The notes under the pieces: generated by a model
Told to the model about the DNA's origin: nothing
Seen by the model: the letters and a program-made list of their open reading frames with translations, nothing else
The model's database searches: none
Shown here: positions 7,061 to 9,192 of the stretch, one piece after another
How the letters are laid out: each line of letters begins with the position of its first letter
Numbering within the stretch: the first letter of the stretch is position 1
Program-made: the position numbers and the translations under genes
Assembly: GCA_013696525.1 (NCBI GenBank)
Contig: JACCYK010000275.1
Coordinates: forward strand, 1-9,192
DNA length: 9,192 bases
Source: Chloroflexia bacterium
GTDB taxonomy: Bacteria; Chloroflexota; Chloroflexia; Thermomicrobiales; UBA6265
Direction: 5' to 3'

Positions 7061-7927
7061 CTATTGAGCCGGCGCGGGCGCCTCACGCAATTCCTCGGCC
7101 TGGAGCCGGCGGAAGGCGACGATCGTCAGGTCGAGCCGCCGGCCCTGGGCGGCGAGCTTCTCCTCGAGCTGATCCTCGAGGTGGTCCAGCACCGGATCGC
7201 CAGCAACATACCGGCGCCAGAGCCGGTGGACTTCCATCCCGCGCAGGGTGGCCAGCTCGTCGCTGACGGCCTCGACCATCGCGTTGAGCCGAATCAGCTC
7301 GGCCCGCGCCCAGGCCAGCCGCACCTGGAGCGGGCGATCGCCAAAGGTGGGATCGACCGCTTCCGCTTGCACGTAGAGTGAGCGCAGCCCGGCGATGTCG
7401 CGGGCCCGGTACGCCTCGTTGATCGATTGCATCATCGCTTCCCGCCGCCGGCGATCGGTGTCCGAGGTAGCGAGGTCGGGGTGACAACGGCGGGCCAGGT
7501 CTTTGTAGATTCGCTTCTCCTCGGTCTCTTCGCTCGCCAAGAGGCGCCGCCCCGGGCGGCGCTCTCGCTCACCGGGAACGTGCTGATGATTGCGCGCGAA
7601 CGGTTCCGCCCGCCCCTCAAACCCGTCCTCATCAAAGGGGAGGTCGGGCTCGTCCACGGGAATCGCCGGGTCCAGCCGCCGCTCGTACTTGGCGATCGCG
7701 ATCGCGACGTCGCGCAACTGATCGAGGAGATCGCCCACCCGGGCATGACAGACCGCCTCGAAGCGAATCAGCGCCTCGCGCACCCCGCGCAGCTCGGACT
7801 CTAGCTCGCCCAGCCGCTGCCTGCGGCCAGCGATCGCGGCCAGGCACTGCTCATAATTGCGCTCTTCGGTTGATTGGGCCGGTACGATCGTTGTCGCCGG
7901 CGGCGTGGTTCCCGCTGCTCTCGACAT
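7061..7927 (-). CDS. J-domain-containing coiled-coil protein
   Basis: A 288-residue protein with a central J-domain-like segment. KRIYKDLARRCHPDLA (138-153) matches helix II of DnaJ with the HPD tripeptide at 149-151, which in J proteins stimulates Hsp70 (DnaK) ATPase. RRREAMMQSINEAYRAR (160-176) matches helix III. The usual helix I (YxxLGV type) is not recognisable: the preceding stretch is acidic or basic linker (PGERERRPGRR at 118-128). There is no G/F region or zinc finger, so it is not DnaJ itself. Long charged heptad-like segments lie on both sides (about 20-85 and 200-276), suggesting coiled coils. There is no signal peptide or membrane segment. The start at 7927 has only a weak GAG upstream and is uncertain by some residues. 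It converges on the upstream flavoenzyme gene and diverges from trpB. Its client or partner is unknown. Calling it a J protein is well supported; chaperone activity is inferred. Confidence 0.8.
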   Translation of the reverse strand: MSRAAGTTPPATTIVPAQSTEERNYEQCLAAIAGRRQRLGELESELRGVREALIRFEAVCHARVGDLLDQLRDVAIAIAKYERRLDPAIPVDEPDLPFDEDGFEGRAEPFARNHQHVPGERERRPGRRLLASEETEEKRIYKDLARRCHPDLATSDTDRRRREAMMQSINEAYRARDIAGLRSLYVQAEAVDPTFGDRPLQVRLAWARAELIRLNAMVEAVSDELATLRGMEVHRLWRRYVAGDPVLDHLEDQLEEKLAAQGRRLDLTIVAFRRLQAEELREAPAPAQ

Positions 7928-7939
7928 TCGTCACTCGAT

Positions 7940-7955
7940 CCGCGATGAGTCGCGG
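7940..7955. repeat. Hairpin before the J-domain gene
   Basis: CCGCGA-TGAG-TCGCGG is a perfect 6-bp stem with a 4-base loop. It lies 13 bases upstream of the J-domain start codon and would be in that gene's leader RNA. It could influence translation; nothing else supports a role. Confidence 0.4.
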
Positions 7956-7981
7956 CACATACCTGTGGCCCGTCGAACAAT

Positions 7982-8002
7982 CCGCGCCGGCCGCCGGCGC
8001 GG
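7982..8002. repeat. Perfect 9-bp G+C palindrome in the divergent intergenic region
   Basis: CCGCGCCGG-CCG-CCGGCGCGG has a perfect, all-G/C 9-bp stem and a 3-base loop. It lies roughly midway between the divergent J-domain and trpB genes. It is not followed by T-runs, so a terminator is unlikely. It may be an operator for a dimeric regulator, an RNA hairpin, or a chance result of high G+C. Confidence 0.5.
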
Positions 8003-8029
8003 CCACGGACCATTGGCCGGCAACCAGGG

Positions 8030-8035
8030 TATAGT
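8030..8035 (+). promoter_or_regulatory. Candidate -10 box for trpB
   Basis: TATAGT at 8030-8035 is the most A+T-rich hexamer in this intergenic region and matches the -10 consensus at five of six positions. It would start transcription near 8042, giving a leader of about 77 bases before the ATG at 8119. No good -35 box is visible at 16-18 bases upstream (TTGGCC at 8013 is too close). Any promoter here may need an activator. Confidence 0.33.
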
Positions 8036-8049
8036 TAGACGAGACAAGT

Positions 8050-8065
8050 CAAGCAACGTCGCTTG
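8050..8065 (+). repeat. Small hairpin in the trpB leader
   Basis: CAAGC-AACGTC-GCTTG is a perfect 5-bp stem with a 6-base loop. It would lie near the 5' end of the trpB leader RNA if the -10 box at 8030 is used. On its own it is weak; it is listed because a longer hairpin follows at 8076. Confidence 0.35.
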
Positions 8066-8075
8066 CGTATCCACC

Positions 8076-8101
8076 ACGGACGGCGCATCGAGTCCGTCCG
8101 T
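8076..8101 (+). promoter_or_regulatory. 8-bp hairpin directly upstream of the trpB ribosome site
   Basis: ACGGACGG (8076-8083) pairs perfectly with CCGTCCGT (8094-8101) across a 10-base loop. The stem ends 5 bases before the AAGGAG Shine-Dalgarno (8107-8112), close enough to affect ribosome access. No T-run, T-box consensus or Trp-codon leader peptide is present between 8036 and 8118, so classical attenuation is not indicated. A role in translational control is inference. Confidence 0.42.
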
Positions 8102-8118
8102 CGTCGAAGGAGTTCAGC

Positions 8119-9192
8119 ATGGCAGTCGATCTCGCCGTTTCCGTGACGCGACCGGGGGTCATCCCCGAACCCGCTTCGCTACCAGACCGCTTTGGCCGGT
8201 TTGGCATCTATGGCGGGAAGTATGCACCGGAAACCGTGATGCCGGCGATTGCGGCGCTGGAAGCCGCCTACGCGGACGCCGTGAGCGATCCGACGTTTGT
8301 GGCCGAGGTCAACCACCTGGCCCGCGACTACGTCGGCCGCCCGACTCCACTCTACGAAGCGAGCAATCTGGCCGCCCACGCCGGCGGCGCCCGCATCTTC
8401 CTCAAGCGGGAAGACCTGGCCCATACCGGCGCCCACAAGATTAACAACGCGCTGGGCCAGGGCTTGCTGGCCAAACGGATGGGCAAGCAACGGATCATCG
8501 CCGAGACCGGGGCCGGCCAGCATGGCGTCGCCACCGCCACCGTCTGCGCCCTGCTTGGACTGGAATGCATCGTCTACATGGGCGAGCTCGACATTGCCCG
8601 CCAGTCACCGAACGTCTTCCGGATGAAACTGCTCGGGGCCGAGGTCCGGCCGGTCGCCTCCGGCTCGCGGACCTTGAAGGACGCCACCAACGAGGCAATC
8701 CGGGACTGGGTGACTAACGTCCGCGATACCTTCTACATCATCGGCTCGGTCGTGGGGATGCACCCCTACCCGATGCTCGTCCGCGACTTCCAGTCCGTAA
8801 TCGGGCGTGAGACGCGCGTCCAGGCGCAAGAGTCGGATCAGATCGGGCGGCTGCCGGACGCCATTGTTGCCTGCGTCGGCGGCGGCTCCAACGCGATAGG
8901 CATCTTCTACCCCTTCCTCCAAGACGACGACGTCGAGTTGATCGGAGTCGAGGCGGCGGGGCATGGGGTGGCGAGTGGCCAGCACGCGGCGACGCTCAGC
9001 GCGGGCCGGATCGGCGTGCTGCACGGCTCGAAATCGTATTTGCTCCAGGATGAAGCGGGTCAAGTGATCGAGGCGCACTCGATCTCGGCGGGGCTCGATT
9101 ACCCCGGTGTCGGACCGGAGCATTCCTATTTGAAAGACACCGGCCGGGCGACCTATGTCGCGGTGACCGATGACGAGGCGTTGGAAGGGCTC
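8119..9192 (+). CDS. trpB: Tryptophan synthase beta subunit (TrpB1), 3' end outside the window
   Basis: The first 358 codons of canonical TrpB, which joins indole and L-serine to form L-tryptophan in the alpha2-beta2 complex with TrpA. The frame is open to the last base of the window; with a usual length near 400 residues, about 45-50 are missing. Visible motifs: [15 protein letters not shown] at 28-42, GRPTPLY at 73-79, [15 protein letters not shown] at 96-110 with PLP lysine K107, AETGAGQHG at 128-136 with catalytic E129, [16 protein letters not shown] at 161-176, GGGSNAIG at 254-261 and [11 protein letters not shown] at 325-335 with D327. Numbering is about 20 higher than in E. coli TrpB (K87, E109), reflecting a longer N-terminus. 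The start ATG has a strong AAGGAG (8107-8112) with a 6-base spacer. M214 stands in the GxHPYP loop where most TrpB proteins have proline. Identification is firm. trpA may follow beyond the window. Confidence 0.96.
   Translation, partial: MAVDLAVSVTRPGVIPEPASLPDRFGRFGIYGGKYAPETVMPAIAALEAAYADAVSDPTFVAEVNHLARDYVGRPTPLYEASNLAAHAGGARIFLKREDLAHTGAHKINNALGQGLLAKRMGKQRIIAETGAGQHGVATATVCALLGLECIVYMGELDIARQSPNVFRMKLLGAEVRPVASGSRTLKDATNEAIRDWVTNVRDTFYIIGSVVGMHPYPMLVRDFQSVIGRETRVQAQESDQIGRLPDAIVACVGGGSNAIGIFYPFLQDDDVELIGVEAAGHGVASGQHAATLSAGRIGVLHGSKSYLLQDEAGQVIEAHSISAGLDYPGVGPEHSYLKDTGRATYVAVTDDEALEGL

Noticed and set aside
7932..7950. CIRCE-like element (CACTC-N10-GAGT) before the J-domain gene
   Set aside because: HrcA/CIRCE control would suit a chaperone gene, but CIRCE needs a 9-bp arm with N9; here only about 4 bp match and the spacing is 10, so chance is more likely.
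8030..8118. T-box riboswitch, TRAP (GAG/TAG) sites or Trp leader peptide upstream of trpB
   Set aside because: No TGGN'CCGCG-type T-box consensus, no short frame with TGG codons, and only about three irregular TAG/GAG triplets.

Overview
The window is G+C-rich DNA (roughly two thirds G+C by eye) with tightly packed bacterial genes, Shine-Dalgarno sites of the AGGAG/GGAG type and strong G/C bias at third codon positions, which produces many long antisense shadow frames. Two tryptophan synthase beta paralogues (TrpB1 and TrpB2), a cytosolic Asp-box beta-propeller and a large fused FAD/Fe-S hydroxyacid dehydrogenase would fit a high-G+C Chloroflexota (Thermomicrobia-like) or a comparable deep-branching bacterium. 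That placement is an inference from gene content, not a measurement.

Layout. 24-1406 (-): TrpB2-type, PLP-dependent tryptophan synthase beta-like enzyme, complete. 1407-1599: divergent intergenic region with a plausible promoter for trpB2. 1600-2631 (+): Asp-box (BNR-type) beta-propeller protein. 2632-2819: intergenic region holding a short repeat in inverted orientation plus an extended -10 box. 2820-5918 (+): 1032-residue FAD-linked oxidase / Fe-S / CCG-domain fusion. 5963-7027 (+): class I nitronate monooxygenase-like flavoprotein, 44 bases downstream and probably in the same operon. 7061-7927 (-): J-domain-containing coiled-coil protein, convergent with the previous gene. 7928-8118: divergent intergenic region unusually rich in perfect hairpins. 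8119-9192 (+): canonical trpB (TrpB1), cut off by the window end.

How the genes relate. The two trpB paralogues lie at the two ends and point away from each other, with about 6.7 kb of unrelated genes between them. TrpB1 is expected to work with TrpA (not in the window; possibly just downstream). TrpB2 is expected to act without TrpA, making tryptophan from free indole plus serine or phosphoserine. The middle pair of flavoenzymes (hydroxyacid dehydrogenase and nitronate monooxygenase-like) suggests catabolism or detoxification of small organic acids, but the substrates cannot be read from the sequence. The Asp-box protein and the J-domain protein have recognisable folds and no assignable pathway.

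I see no phage, transposon, CRISPR, tRNA or rRNA. I also see no convincing new multi-gene system. The most unusual signals are a short repeat placed at the 3' ends of two genes (supplying the stop codon of one), the cluster of hairpins before trpB1, and a J-domain protein with a degenerate first helix flanked by coiled coils.
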